Source: Arsenicicoccus piscis (GTDB lineage: Bacteria; Actinomycetota; Actinomycetes; Actinomycetales; Dermatophilaceae). Taken from it: a stretch of DNA of 64,000 nucleotides. The notes under the pieces were generated by a model, which was given only the letters and a program-made list of their open reading frames with translations, did not search any database and was not told the origin of the DNA. This document shows, in pieces, positions 41,903-51,173 of the stretch. Every line of letters begins with the position of its first letter. Within the stretch, counting starts at the first letter, position 1. The stretch is from positions 496,001 to 560,000 of the forward strand of contig NZ_JAKZHV010000001.1 of NCBI RefSeq assembly GCF_022568835.1. Direction: 5' to 3'. A program made the position numbers and the translations under genes.

Positions 41903-43351
41903 GGGAGTATCCGAGAAACGGTGTAAGTGGCTCCATCGCCCGCAAGGGCAGGAGGAGTCATGATGACCGAGACAACCACCACCAGCAGCAGTGCGGAGGC
42001 CGTGGAGTCGGCCAGACTGGAGACTGTGACCCCAAACCCACCACCACCGCAGGATGAGCCGGCCGAGCTGGACAAGGCTCAGCGTGAAGCCGTCGCGCAG
42101 ATGGTGCGCCAGGCCAAGGACGCCGGTATCGCCCTGACCGGCCCCGACGGCCTCCTCAAGACCCTCACGGCGCAGATCGTCGAAGCAGCCCTCGACGAAG
42201 AACTCAACGAGCACCTGGGCTATGACAAGCATGATCCCGTCGGTCGCGGGTCGGGCAACTCCCGCAACGGCACCCGCTCGAAGACGGTGATCACCGACAA
42301 CGTCGGTGCCGTCAACATCCGGGTGCCGCGGGATCGCAATGGCACGTTCGAGCCACAGTTGGTCACCAAGCGCCAACGCCGGTTGTCGGACATGGACGCC
42401 ATGGTGCTGTCGCTGTTCGCGAAGGGCCTGACGACTGGGGAGATCGCTGCCCACTTCGCGGAGGTCTACGGGACCTCGGTGTCGAAGGACACGATCAGCC
42501 GGATCACCGACCGCGTCGTCGACGAGATGAACACGTGGATGGCCCGCCCGTTGGAGCCGATCTACGCGGCGGTCTTCATCGACGCGATCGTGGTCAAGGT
42601 CAGGGATGGGCAGGTCCGTAACCAGCCCTACTACGCCGCGATCGGTGTCGACCTCGACGGGCACAAGGACATTCTGGGGATCTGGCCCGGGCAGGGCGAT
42701 GGGGAGTCGGCGAAGTTCTGGTTTGCCTGCCTGACCGAGTTGAAGAACCGAGGCGTCAAGGACGTGTTCTTCATGGTCTGCGACGGGTTGAAGGGCCTGC
42801 CCGACAGCATCGGGTCCGTGTTCCCCGCCGCGAAGGTCCAGACCTGCATCATCCACCTGCTGCGCAACAGCTTCAGCTATGCCTCGAAGCGGCACTGGCC
42901 CGAGATCGCCGCCAACCTCAGGCCCGTTTACGAAGCATCCACCCCGGCCGATGCGGAGCGGGCGTTCGAACAGTTCGCCGAGAAGTGGGGCAAGGCCTAC
43001 CCCGCGATGATCAGGCTCTGGCGCAACGCCTGGACCGAGTTCATCCCGTTCCTGGACTACGACGTCGAGATCCGCAAAGTCCTCTGTTCCACGAACGCGA
43101 TCGAGAGTCTCAATGCCAGGTTCCGCAGGGCGGTGAGGGCCCGCGGTCACTTCCCGAACGAGCAGGCCGCGTTGAAGACGCTCTACCTGACCGTGAGATC
43201 GTTGGACCCCAAGGGCACCGGCCAGACCCGCTGGGGGATGCGCTGGAAGCCAGCGTTGAACGCGTTCGCCGTCACCTTCGCTGACCGCATGCCCGCGGCC
43301 AGCACCCACCAGTAACGAAAATGCCACTTACACCGATAATCGGATAGTCCC
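41903..43351 (+). mobile_element. IS256-family insertion sequence, third type (1449 bp)
   Basis: Inverted repeats of 29 bp: the left end begins gggagtatccgag and runs to gtgtaagtggc (41903-41931), and the right end is its near complement (43323-43351), with about five mismatches. An 8-bp duplication cccctaca flanks it (41895-41902, 43352-43359). The transposase is a different branch of the IS256 family from copies A and B. It interrupts intergenic DNA. Confidence 0.93.
41960..43315 (+). CDS. IS256-family transposase (third type)
   Basis: A 451-residue transposase. The N-terminal 60 residues are Thr/Ser/Pro-rich. The Transposase_mut core has ALDEELNEHLGYDKHD, GNSRNGTRSKTVITDNVG, the first Asp in AAVFIDAIVVKV, the second in FFMVCDGLKGLP and the Glu in STNAIESLNARFRRA, followed by WGMRWKPALNAFA. 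ATG 41960 has GGAGGAG directly upstream. The protein shares only the family fold with copies A and B. Confidence 0.95.
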   Translation: MMTETTTTSSSAEAVESARLETVTPNPPPPQDEPAELDKAQREAVAQMVRQAKDAGIALTGPDGLLKTLTAQIVEAALDEELNEHLGYDKHDPVGRGSGNSRNGTRSKTVITDNVGAVNIRVPRDRNGTFEPQLVTKRQRRLSDMDAMVLSLFAKGLTTGEIAAHFAEVYGTSVSKDTISRITDRVVDEMNTWMARPLEPIYAAVFIDAIVVKVRDGQVRNQPYYAAIGVDLDGHKDILGIWPGQGDGESAKFWFACLTELKNRGVKDVFFMVCDGLKGLPDSIGSVFPAAKVQTCIIHLLRNSFSYASKRHWPEIAANLRPVYEASTPADAERAFEQFAEKWGKAYPAMIRLWRNAWTEFIPFLDYDVEIRKVLCSTNAIESLNARFRRAVRARGHFPNEQAALKTLYLTVRSLDPKGTGQTRWGMRWKPALNAFAVTFADRMPAASTHQ

Positions 43352-43421
43352 CCCCTACATGGCAGTCAGGTTTGGTCGCCTGTCGACAGACACCCACGGA
43401 CCAGGGGTGCGCCGCTGTCCG

Positions 43422-44639
43422 TCACACCTCGGACTGGCTCCGCAGGTAGCGCCCGAAGTGAGGGACGGTGAACGCGATGCGGCCGCGCTCGCCGGAGTAG
43501 ATCAGGCCCTTCTTCAGCAGGGAATCCCTTGCTGGAGATAGGGATTGAGGCTTGCGGTCGAGGACGGTGGCAACGGCGGAGGTCGCGACCGACTCGATGT
43601 CGTCGAGGGCGCCGCCGGCTTCCTTCTCGGCCAGGGCGGCGTCGGCCATGGCGCGCAGGTACTCCCGCTCGGCGGGGGTGGCCCGCTCGTAGCGGGAGCC
43701 GAAGAACCCGACGGCGAGCTCCTGCTCCGCCAGGGGTGCGGCGACGCGGACGTCGTCGGCGGTGATGGGCGACGCGGGGGCGGCGTCCCACGCCATCTGG
43801 CCGTACGCCTGGATGAAGTAGGGATAGCCACCGGTCACGGCATACATCTCCGCGAGCGCCTCGTCGGCGAAGCACGCGTCCTCCACCTCGGCAGGCGACT
43901 GCAGCGCCCGGTCGGCAGCCTCGCGCGCGAGGCGGTCGATGCGCGTGTAGCGAAACAGCCTCTCGCTGTAGGACTTCGACGCCGACAGCACGGCGGGCAG
44001 GTGCGGCAGCCCGGCCCCGACGACGATCAGGGGCGAGCCCGACTGCGACAGCTCATGGCACGCCGCGCACAACGCCGACACGTCCTCGGGGTGCAGGTCC
44101 TGCATCTCGTCGATGTAGATCGCGATGCCGCGCCCCACGTCGGCGGCGAGGCCGGCGCAGTCGGTGAAGAGCTCTACGAGATCGATCTCGATGTCGCCGG
44201 AGTCGGCTCGACCGAGCGCCGCCGGGACGTCGATCCCGGGGTTCCACCGGTCGCGAATCTTGGCCTTGGGGTCCACATCTCGCTGAGCGAAGGCCTTGAT
44301 GACACCCAGCACGTGGTCTACGTCATCGCCCTGGGGGTGACCCAGCTCGCGCACCGCGGTGTGCAGCGCAGCGGCGAGCGGACGACGAAGCCGTTGCTCA
44401 GGACGCGCCTCGAGCTTGCCTGTGCCCCAGTGCGCCCGCACCGCGGCTGAGCGTAGAGCGTTGAGCAGCACGGTCTTTCCGACACCTCGCAGCCCGGTCA
44501 GCACGATGGACCGCTCGGGGCGACCCGCGGCGACCCGCTTGAGCACGATGTCGAACGCCGTGAGCTGCTCGTCGCGACCGGCGAGCTCGGGCGGGCGCTG
44601 GCCGGCGCCAGGGGCATACGGATTCCTGATCGGGTCCAC
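43422..44639 (-). CDS. AAA-type ATP-binding protein (ORC/CDC6-like AAA_16)
   Basis: A 405-residue soluble ATPase. Walker A is LTGLRGVGKTVLLN (residues about 47-60), Walker B is IAIYIDEMQDLHPED, sensor 1 is PLIVVGAGLPHL, and a winged-helix C-terminus (SLLKKGLIYSGERGRIAFTVPHF) follows. The layout is that of stand-alone bacterial AAA_16 proteins, related to archaeal Cdc6-like ATPases. The partner and role are unknown. It is the first gene right of the accessory island and, since GTAGACC occurs within it, likely native chromosome. Confidence 0.8.
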   Translation of the reverse strand: MDPIRNPYAPGAGQRPPELAGRDEQLTAFDIVLKRVAAGRPERSIVLTGLRGVGKTVLLNALRSAAVRAHWGTGKLEARPEQRLRRPLAAALHTAVRELGHPQGDDVDHVLGVIKAFAQRDVDPKAKIRDRWNPGIDVPAALGRADSGDIEIDLVELFTDCAGLAADVGRGIAIYIDEMQDLHPEDVSALCAACHELSQSGSPLIVVGAGLPHLPAVLSASKSYSERLFRYTRIDRLAREAADRALQSPAEVEDACFADEALAEMYAVTGGYPYFIQAYGQMAWDAAPASPITADDVRVAAPLAEQELAVGFFGSRYERATPAEREYLRAMADAALAEKEAGGALDDIESVATSAVATVLDRKPQSLSPARDSLLKKGLIYSGERGRIAFTVPHFGRYLRSQSEV

Positions 44640-44724
44640 GATGTCACCCTATGGGCTCCTCTAGCACGATCCCAAGAGACACGCAGAGACCCCGATTGTT
44701 GGGACGCGTGTCGCACCCGTTACC

Positions 44725-45423
44725 GTGAAGAGCGTGTACCTGGCCCGATATCGCGAACTCATCATCGACGCATACGACGTCGATCGGATGAGCCGTTTCT
44801 GGGCTCGGGCACTGGGTCTGCAGGACAGCCCGCCCGACGAGCGGGGCGGGGTGGCCCTGCGCGGCCACGACCGCGAGGACCTCGTCTGGATCCAGCCGTT
44901 GGTGGCGCCGCGCCAGGAGCGACGTCGCATCCACCTCGACGTCTACGCCCAGAACGTCGTCGACCTGCTGGACGCGGGCGCGGACCTGGTCGACCAGAAC
45001 AGCTTCCCGTGGGACCTGCTCACCGACCCTGAGGACCGCGAGGTCGGCGTGTTCGTGCTCGAGCACGATCGGCCGAAGCGGATGTATCAGCTCGTCATCG
45101 ACTCCCCCCACCCCGAGGCCAACGCAGCCTGGTGGGGCAAGGTGCTCGGCGCGCCCGTCCACCCGGTCCCGGAGGATCCCACGATCGCCTTCGTCGAGCC
45201 GGTGCCGCACGCTCCGTTCGAGTCGATCCTGTTCGCCCAGGAGCAGTCGCCCAAGACCTGCGCGAACGGCATCGCGATCGGGGTCGAGGTGCTGGACCCC
45301 GACATCCTCACCCTCATCGGTGCCTCGGTCGTCGACCAGCCGGACCACCGGCTCTGGATGGTGCTCGCCGACCCGGACGGCAACGAGTTCTACGCCTATC
45401 CCCGCGCCGGCGAGACCTGGTAG
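44725..45423 (+). CDS. VOC-superfamily (glyoxalase-like) protein with two modules
   Basis: A 232-residue protein with two beta-alpha-beta-beta-beta modules of the vicinal-oxygen-chelate fold. Module 1 begins ARYRELIIDAYDVDRMSRFWARALGL and ends HLDVYAQNV; module 2 begins YQLVIDSPHPEANAAWWGKVLG and ends MVLADPDGNEFYAYPR. The final DPDGNEF motif and metal-ligand positions are typical. Translation starts at GTG 44725. Substrate unknown; could be a dioxygenase or resistance protein. No operon partner. Confidence 0.85.
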   Translation: MKSVYLARYRELIIDAYDVDRMSRFWARALGLQDSPPDERGGVALRGHDREDLVWIQPLVAPRQERRRIHLDVYAQNVVDLLDAGADLVDQNSFPWDLLTDPEDREVGVFVLEHDRPKRMYQLVIDSPHPEANAAWWGKVLGAPVHPVPEDPTIAFVEPVPHAPFESILFAQEQSPKTCANGIAIGVEVLDPDILTLIGASVVDQPDHRLWMVLADPDGNEFYAYPRAGETW

Positions 45424-45432
45424 AGCCGCAGA

Positions 45433-45780
45433 TCAGCTGACGGAGCCCGGCGCCCCGTCGTCGGTGACGACCGGCTTGCCCGCCTGCTCCCAGCCGGACA
45501 TCCCACCGACGAGGTTGCGCACCTCGCGGCCCTGACCGGTGAGGAAGGCGACGGCACGCGAGGAGCGGCCACCGCCACGGCAGGTGACCGCGAGACCGGC
45601 GTCGGTCGGCACCTCGTCCAGCCGGTCGGGCAGCTCGCCGAGGGGGATGTGGACGGCGCCAGGCGCGTGCCCGGCGTCCCACTCGTCCTGGTTGCGGACG
45701 TCGAGGATCACGGCGTCGTCGGCCACCTCGGAGTTGTCGACGGACGGCACGTTCGGCTGGGGGTTGGCCGGGATGGTCAT
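45433..45780 (-). CDS. Rhodanese-like domain protein
   Basis: A 115-residue single rhodanese domain. The core runs from DDAVILDVRNQDEWDAGH to the active-site loop CRGGGRSSRA (catalytic Cys about 72) and the final strand NLVGGMSGWEQAG. It could move sulfane sulfur or bind thiol-containing ligands. Third gene in an apparent operon with App1-like and Fpg/Nei genes; it starts 18 nt after the glycosylase stop. Confidence 0.92.
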   Translation of the reverse strand: MTIPANPQPNVPSVDNSEVADDAVILDVRNQDEWDAGHAPGAVHIPLGELPDRLDEVPTDAGLAVTCRGGGRSSRAVAFLTGQGREVRNLVGGMSGWEQAGKPVVTDDGAPGSVS

Positions 45781-45798
45781 GGTCGATCCTTTCGTGGG

Positions 45799-46659
45799 CT
45801 ACTTGAGGAACTTGCTGGTGCGGCGGTCGGCCAGCGGCTTGCCGCCGGTCTGGCAGGTGGCGCAGTACTGCAGGGAGGAGTCGGCGAAGGACACCTCGCG
45901 AACCACGTCACCGCACTCGGGGCACACCTCGCCCGTGCGTCCGTGCACGCGCATGCCGGCGCGCTTCGCGTCCTTGAGCTCGGCGGCCGGCTTGCCGGAG
46001 GCGGCGACCACGGCTCCGGCGAGGGTCTCCCGCAGGGCTGTGTAGAGCGTGGTGACCTGATCGTCCGACAGCGACGCCGCGATCGCGAACGGCGACAGGC
46101 GGGCTACGTGCAGGATCTCGTCGGAGTAGGCGTTGCCGATCCCGGCGATGATCGACTGGTCGCGCAGCACGCCCTTGATCTGTGCCTTGCGGCCACGCAG
46201 GATCGCCGAGAACGCCTCTTGGTCAAAGGAGTCCGCGAGCGGCTCGGGCCCGAGCGAGGCGATCTGCGAGATCGTCGACACGTCCTCGACGATGTAGGCG
46301 GCCAGCCTCTTCTTGGTGCCTGCCTCGGTCAGGTCGAAGCCGGACCCGTCAGAGAGCCTGACCCGCAACGCGATCGGTGACTTGCCCGGCCGAAGCGGGT
46401 TGGTGGACAACGACTCCGACCAGCGCAGCCACCCCGCCCGCGACAGGTGGAAGACGAGGTGAATCCCGCTGCAGTCCAGGTCGATCCACTTGCCGTGCCG
46501 GGTGATCGCGTCGATCATCAGCCCGGAGAGTGCTTGCGGCGCAGGTGAGTACGTCTTGAGGACGGAGATCGAGCCGAGCTCTACGGACACGACAGCCTGA
46601 CCGACCGCGCGCTCGGCGAGGAAGTCGACGAGTCCCTGGACCTCGGGCAGTTCGGGCAT
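45799..46659 (-). CDS. Fpg/Nei-family DNA glycosylase
   Basis: A 286-residue base-excision repair enzyme. It starts MPELPEVQGLVDF (catalytic Pro at position 2 after Met removal, Glu3), has a helix-two-turn-helix with GVLRDQSIIAGIGNAYSDEILH, and a C-terminal zinc finger with four cysteines (CPECGDVV and YCATCQTGGKPLADRR). It would remove oxidised bases and nick at abasic sites. Its ATG overlaps the stop of the App1 gene (TGATG). Likely the Nei2-type actinobacterial branch. Confidence 0.92.
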   Translation of the reverse strand: MPELPEVQGLVDFLAERAVGQAVVSVELGSISVLKTYSPAPQALSGLMIDAITRHGKWIDLDCSGIHLVFHLSRAGWLRWSESLSTNPLRPGKSPIALRVRLSDGSGFDLTEAGTKKRLAAYIVEDVSTISQIASLGPEPLADSFDQEAFSAILRGRKAQIKGVLRDQSIIAGIGNAYSDEILHVARLSPFAIAASLSDDQVTTLYTALRETLAGAVVAASGKPAAELKDAKRAGMRVHGRTGEVCPECGDVVREVSFADSSLQYCATCQTGGKPLADRRTSKFLK

Positions 46660-47804
46660 CAGCGCCTCCGGCGACGAGTGTTGTGAGCGGCGATGCGCCG
46701 CAACGACGGTCGCCGCGCCTCCCGATCCTGCTCGGCCTCGTGCTTGGCCTTGATCCTGGCCGCGAGGCTGTAGCCGTCGGGGGCGCGGTAGACGGGTGTC
46801 GTCGCGTTGATGCTCTCGCTCGGCAGCAGGTCCTCGTTGCGGACGGGCAGACCGTGCGACAGCACCTGCTCGGCGGGGGTCAGCTCGCGCAGCGCGATGA
46901 ACTCCACGACGTCCGGGTGGTCCTCGGCGAAGTCGCCGTAGATCTTGGGATCGTGCTGACCGTCGTCACCGATGAGCATCCAGTGCACGTGCGGGAACTC
47001 GCGCCACAGCCGACGCAGCGTGGCCCGCTTGTGCTCCTGCCCGCTGCGGAACCAGCCGGTGTTGGTCGGGCCCCAGTCGGTGAGCAGCATCGGCCCCTTC
47101 GGGAACCCGGCCCGCTGCAGGAAGTCCTCGAGCGTGTCGGCGGTGTTCCACGCCCCGGTCGACAGGTAGATGACGGGCGCGTCGTCATACATCTGCCGCA
47201 GCTCGCGATAGAACGGCGCCATCCCGGGCACCGCGGTGCGCGCCTGAGAGTGGACCACCAGGGTGTTCCACGCGGCGATCATCATGCGCGGCAGCATCGT
47301 CGAGATGCACGTGTCGTCGAGGTCGCTGATGATCCCGTAGCGCGTCTCCGGGCCGATGATCAGCACCGGCGCCGTGGCCGCGTCGCTGTCGTCCGAGCGG
47401 ATGGTCGCCTCGTGCCACCCCGGCTTCAGCCCGTGCTTCTCGACCACCACGTCGACGTAGCCCGACCGGTCCGTGCGGCAGTTGACCACCTTGTTGCCCA
47501 CGCGCACCTCGACGGCCGCGTTGACCGCCGGAGGGGGCGTGGTGAACGAGCGCCAGCCACGCCGCTCGTCGTAGCCCCGCAGCTGCCGCACCGGGTCGGC
47601 CTTCTCCTCCACCGGCTCGCCGTGCGAGTCCTTGCCGCTGGGCGCGAGCTTGATGCGTCCGAGCACCCGGACCTGCTCCGGCGACCCGTAGCCCGTGTAG
47701 CCGAGCGCGCGCGTGCGCCAGCCGCGGGCACGCAGCACCCGCTCGGCGCGGCTGTGCCACTTGTCTTCGACGATGGACGCGAGGTGCGGACGGCGGGAGG
47801 CCAT
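46659..47804 (-). CDS. App1-family phosphatidate phosphatase-like protein
   Basis: A 381-residue protein of the App1 (DUF2183) family. The HAD-like catalytic motif IISDLDDTCISTML (about residues 158-171) supplies the Asp pair; later motifs are VIYLSTGAWNTADTLEDFL, MLLTDWGPTNTGWFRSG and MLIGDDGQHDPKIYGDFAEDHP. The N-terminal domain is beta-rich. The yeast homologue is a phosphatidate phosphatase; the bacterial substrate is not established. First gene of the three-gene run with the glycosylase and rhodanese. Confidence 0.88.
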   Translation of the reverse strand: MASRRPHLASIVEDKWHSRAERVLRARGWRTRALGYTGYGSPEQVRVLGRIKLAPSGKDSHGEPVEEKADPVRQLRGYDERRGWRSFTTPPPAVNAAVEVRVGNKVVNCRTDRSGYVDVVVEKHGLKPGWHEATIRSDDSDAATAPVLIIGPETRYGIISDLDDTCISTMLPRMMIAAWNTLVVHSQARTAVPGMAPFYRELRQMYDDAPVIYLSTGAWNTADTLEDFLQRAGFPKGPMLLTDWGPTNTGWFRSGQEHKRATLRRLWREFPHVHWMLIGDDGQHDPKIYGDFAEDHPDVVEFIALRELTPAEQVLSHGLPVRNEDLLPSESINATTPVYRAPDGYSLAARIKAKHEAEQDREARRPSLRRIAAHNTRRRRR

Positions 47805-47870
47805 GGCGTCAGCCTATGCGGCGGCCGGACGTCGCGGTGGGTGAGTCGCCCGCTCGCAACGCCCAGCCGC

Positions 47871-49541
47871 TCAGGTGCGGGCGCCGCCGAGCCCCAGCAG
47901 CGCCGCGACACCCAGCGCGCTGCGCGGGTCGTAGCCCGTGCGCCACAGCCCACCGTGCGCCGCCTGACGCGCCTCGGCCTCCCATGGGTGCGCACCGTCG
48001 GCGAGCAGCGGCGCCGAGCCACCCCCCCGCAGGTCGTGCACCAGCAGGGCAGCCATGAGGGTGTTGGACGTCGCCGGCTCGAACACCTCGATGCCGAACC
48101 AGTGCGCGCCGGCGTAGGCCGCGGCGAGCGCGCGGTTCTTCGTGACGGAGCGGGTGCGGGTGGGCGGGGCGACGTTCATCGAGACGAGCGCCCCGTCGGC
48201 GGCTGCCTCCGTCGCGCGCCACCGATGGATCCGCTTGGCCAGCAAGTAGTTCGGGCCCTGCTGCGGCACGATGCTGTCGCTGATGCCCGGGCCGACGGGG
48301 CCACGCGCGGGGTACTGCCGACGCAGCAGCCGGCCACCCGACACGGCCCGCAACGGACCGCGCACCAGGTGCCCGAGCCGCCCGGCGGCGTAGGCCGCTC
48401 GCGACTGCTCGACCGCGGCCGGCGGGACGACGAACACGTCGGTCGGCGTCGCGAGGAACGCCAGGCCGACATCCCCACGGGTCTCCCGCAGGCGCTCACC
48501 CAGGGCGTCGACGGCGGTCGCGACCCGCACGTTGGTCGCCCCGTCGGCATAGACGTAGTTGCCGAGCACGAACGGACCGGACAGCTCCTGCAGCCACCGC
48601 TCGACCGCGTCGACCTGGTGCAGCAGGTCCGCGCCACAGCGCTCGGGGACCGGCTGCGGGTCGGTCGAGGCCTGCGGCCCCGAGCACGGCACGATCAGCC
48701 GGCCGGCCCCGCGGCGACCGTGCATGAGGACGCGCCGCCACAGCTCGGTGCGCGGCAGGTCCACCCCGACGACGTCCGCGCCCCAGCGCAGCAGCGACTG
48801 CAGCGGGCCCATCTCGGCGCCGGCGCCGAGCACCGCGACGGTGGTGTCGCGCAGGTCCAGCCAGTCCGGCTCGGCCAGGACGGCCTCGACCGCCGTGGCG
48901 ACGCCGGGCTCGATCACCCCGTCCGCGGCCCAGGTGTCGAGCCGGGCGCGCAGCGCGTCACCGCCGAGGCGTTCGCCCTGGTAGGGGATGGTCAGCGAAG
49001 TCTCGCGGGCGCCCTCCCCCACGACGACACCCGTGCCCAGGCGCTCCGCTCCCGACCCGGTAGACCCCTCGCTGCCGAGCGCGCCCGGCTCACCGAACGC
49101 GCTGGTCAAGGGCTGGTCGGGCCCCTCGGGGTCTGGCCGCCAGCGCATGGTGTCGTGGACGGCGGCCAGTCCGGTGCGTGCGATCGCGACCGCGGGGTCG
49201 GCGGTGGGGTTTGCGTGGTCGGCGGCCGGGTTCGCGTGTGCGGGGTCGGCTGTCGGCCTCGCGGGGTCGGCCGGCGCGGCGGGCTGGGACCCGGCGGCAC
49301 GGTCTACCCCGGGGAGCGGAGTGACCAGACCCGCCTCGACCAACCGCCGGAAGTGGACGGGATAGCCCTGGCGCCAGGAGGACTCGCGCTCGGCAGCCGC
49401 CGCCCCGAGGGGATCGACCGCGCGCAGCGCAGCCGCAACGATCTGCTGACCGGCGAGTGACGTGCTCCGCCGAGCGTCGTCGTCCGGGGACGCGCCAGGA
49501 TCCCCGCTGAGGGGGAACACCACACCGTGCTGCTCAGCCAT
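47871..49541 (-). CDS. Conserved hypothetical protein with Rossmann-like core
   Basis: A 556-residue cytosolic protein I do not recognise. Residues about 95-130 are a degenerate repeat of Ala/Asp/Asn/Pro units (PTADPAHANPAADHANPTAD), probably a disordered linker. Residues about 222-245 read DTTVAVLGAGAEMGPLQSLLRWGADVVGVD, a Rossmann-like nucleotide-binding strand. The C-terminal part has WRATEAAADGALVSMNVAPPTRTRSV, in turn followed by a conserved Trp/Glu segment (AGAHWFGIEVFEPATSNTLM). No TM or signal peptide. It diverges from the methyltransferase gene; a role in the same pathway is possible. Confidence 0.65.
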   Translation of the reverse strand: MAEQHGVVFPLSGDPGASPDDDARRSTSLAGQQIVAAALRAVDPLGAAAAERESSWRQGYPVHFRRLVEAGLVTPLPGVDRAAGSQPAAPADPARPTADPAHANPAADHANPTADPAVAIARTGLAAVHDTMRWRPDPEGPDQPLTSAFGEPGALGSEGSTGSGAERLGTGVVVGEGARETSLTIPYQGERLGGDALRARLDTWAADGVIEPGVATAVEAVLAEPDWLDLRDTTVAVLGAGAEMGPLQSLLRWGADVVGVDLPRTELWRRVLMHGRRGAGRLIVPCSGPQASTDPQPVPERCGADLLHQVDAVERWLQELSGPFVLGNYVYADGATNVRVATAVDALGERLRETRGDVGLAFLATPTDVFVVPPAAVEQSRAAYAAGRLGHLVRGPLRAVSGGRLLRRQYPARGPVGPGISDSIVPQQGPNYLLAKRIHRWRATEAAADGALVSMNVAPPTRTRSVTKNRALAAAYAGAHWFGIEVFEPATSNTLMAALLVHDLRGGGSAPLLADGAHPWEAEARQAAHGGLWRTGYDPRSALGVAALLGLGGART

Positions 49542-49641
49542 GGTCGAACCCTAACGGCCGCCTTCCTGCGGTGATAGACCACCCGGGTGGCCGGCGAGGC
49601 GGGACGGGCGCGGCGCGGCGACTGGGGGAAGAATCACTCGT

Positions 49642-50469
49642 GTGGACGTGCAGCGGAGGGATCAGGCGGAGCCGCCGACCCGCGACGCGCTGCTCACGGC
49701 CTGGCGCGCGGAGGAGCGGGGCCAGCCGGAGGGCTGGGACTTCAGCGCGCTCGAGGGCCGGATGGTCGAGGACCCCGTGCCGTGGGACCTCGACCGGACC
49801 TACCGCGAGGTGCTGACCGGCACCCGGACCGCCCTCGACCTCGGCACGGGCGGCGGGGAGCACCTGCTGCGCTTCGACGGGCACCTGCCCGACGACACAT
49901 TCGCCGCCGAGGGCTGGGCACCCAACGTCGCCGTCGCGCGGCGGCTGCTCGCGCCGCACAGCATCGAGGTCGTGCACTGGGCGCACGATCGTGACCGCGA
50001 GCCTCCGACGCCGATGCCGTTCCCGGACGCGCGATTCGAGGTGGTCCTGAGCCGGCACGAGGCGTACGACGCGCGCGAGATCTATCGCGTGCTGCGCTCG
50101 GGTGGGCACTTCGTCACGCAGCAGGTCGGCGGCAGCGAGCTGGGCGAGATCCACCGGGCGCTGGGGCTGCTCCCGCGCTATCCCGAGATCGACCTGGCGC
50201 GGCTCGCGCAAGAGGCGGCGCAGGCCGGTTTCGAGGTGCTGGACGCGGACGAGCACGTGGGGTTCTACCGATTCGCGGACGTCGCCGCGCTCATCGCCTA
50301 TCTGCAGCGGGTGCCGTGGGACGCGCCGGACGACTTCAGCGTCGACGAGTACGCCGACGAGCTCCTCGCTCTCCATGACGACACCATCGGCGCCGGACGA
50401 CCGTTGCAGGCCACGAAGATCCGCTTCTGGTTGCACCTGCGCAAGCCGGAGGCCCCCCTCCTGCCCTGA
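49642..50469 (+). CDS. Class I SAM-dependent methyltransferase
   Basis: A 275-residue enzyme. Motif I is TALDLGTGGGEHLL, the motif II region gives DTFAAEGWAPNVAVARRLL, and motif IV is FEVVLSRHEAYDAREIYRVLRSGGHFVTQQ. Fold order matches Methyltransf_11 enzymes. The C-terminal 90 residues are an all-helical substrate cap. Translation starts at GTG 49642 with a weak GGGGGAAG; another GTG two codons downstream is possible. Substrate unknown. It diverges from the 556-residue gene and precedes a membrane gene by 23 bp. Confidence 0.85.
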   Translation: MDVQRRDQAEPPTRDALLTAWRAEERGQPEGWDFSALEGRMVEDPVPWDLDRTYREVLTGTRTALDLGTGGGEHLLRFDGHLPDDTFAAEGWAPNVAVARRLLAPHSIEVVHWAHDRDREPPTPMPFPDARFEVVLSRHEAYDAREIYRVLRSGGHFVTQQVGGSELGEIHRALGLLPRYPEIDLARLAQEAAQAGFEVLDADEHVGFYRFADVAALIAYLQRVPWDAPDDFSVDEYADELLALHDDTIGAGRPLQATKIRFWLHLRKPEAPLLP

Positions 50470-50492
50470 CGAGGCCTCTCGTAGATGGCCGC

Positions 50493-51173
50493 GTGCTGAC
50501 TCCCGACCGCGGCCTGCCGCGCCTGCTGCGAGCGCTTGCGCTCGCCGTGGTGCTGCTCGGTCTCGCAGGGGCAGCCCACGTCCTCGGCGGTGGCGCGCTC
50601 CCCCACCCCGGCGTGCTTGCCGGCGTCGTCGGGCTCGTCGTAGCCGCCGCCCTCGTCATCACTCCGCGCCGCCTCAGCACCCGCCGACTGCTCGCGGTGC
50701 TCGGTGCCGGTGAGCTCGCGCTGCACCACACCTTCGCCCTTCTCGCGGCGAACACCCTTGCACCCGTAGAACATTCGCTCGCCCCTGGTGGTGCGCTCGC
50801 CGGTGTCGTGGGCGCTGGGCATCACGGGCACGGGCATGCCGTGGTGGGGACTGTTGCCGGCTCGGTCGGTTCGGCGGGTTCGCTGGGTGCGATGGATGAC
50901 ATGGGCCACGCGACCGGCGCTGCCGGGTTGCTCATGCTGACCGCCCACGTCGTCGCGACCGTCGTCACCGCCGTCGTGCTCGCCCGGGGCGAAGCCGCCC
51001 TCTGGCTCCTCGCCGCCTGGCTCCTGCCCGTGCTGGTGCTCGTCCGCCAGCTCTGGGCGCTCCCCGTGCTCCTCGCTCGCCCGGCGTATCGGACGGCCAC
51101 CTACCGACCCTTGTGGACCGCCACCGTCGCACCCCGGCGCGGGCCGCCGACGCTGGTCCCCTCGCTCGGCTGA
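50493..51173 (+). CDS. Membrane protein with His-rich loop, upstream of copper genes
   Basis: A 226-residue protein with five likely membrane helices (LALAVVLLGLAGAAHVLGGG, GVLAGVVGLVVAAALVI, LLAVLGAGELALHHTFALLA, two C-terminal). A loop at about 105-130 carries GHHGHGHAVVG and MDDMGHATG, rich in His/Met as in copper-handling proteins. The gene is 300 bp upstream of the PCuAC copper chaperone and Dyp peroxidase genes on the same strand, so a role in copper delivery is inferred. It starts at a GTG and has no close family I can name. Confidence 0.7.
   Translation: MLTPDRGLPRLLRALALAVVLLGLAGAAHVLGGGALPHPGVLAGVVGLVVAAALVITPRRLSTRRLLAVLGAGELALHHTFALLAANTLAPVEHSLAPGGALAGVVGAGHHGHGHAVVGTVAGSVGSAGSLGAMDDMGHATGAAGLLMLTAHVVATVVTAVVLARGEAALWLLAAWLLPVLVLVRQLWALPVLLARPAYRTATYRPLWTATVAPRRGPPTLVPSLG

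Noticed and set aside
46683..49460. 925-codon plus-strand frame across the App1 and 556-residue genes
   Set aside because: It spans two minus-strand genes and their gap, has no recognisable motif and shows third-position composition of an antisense frame.
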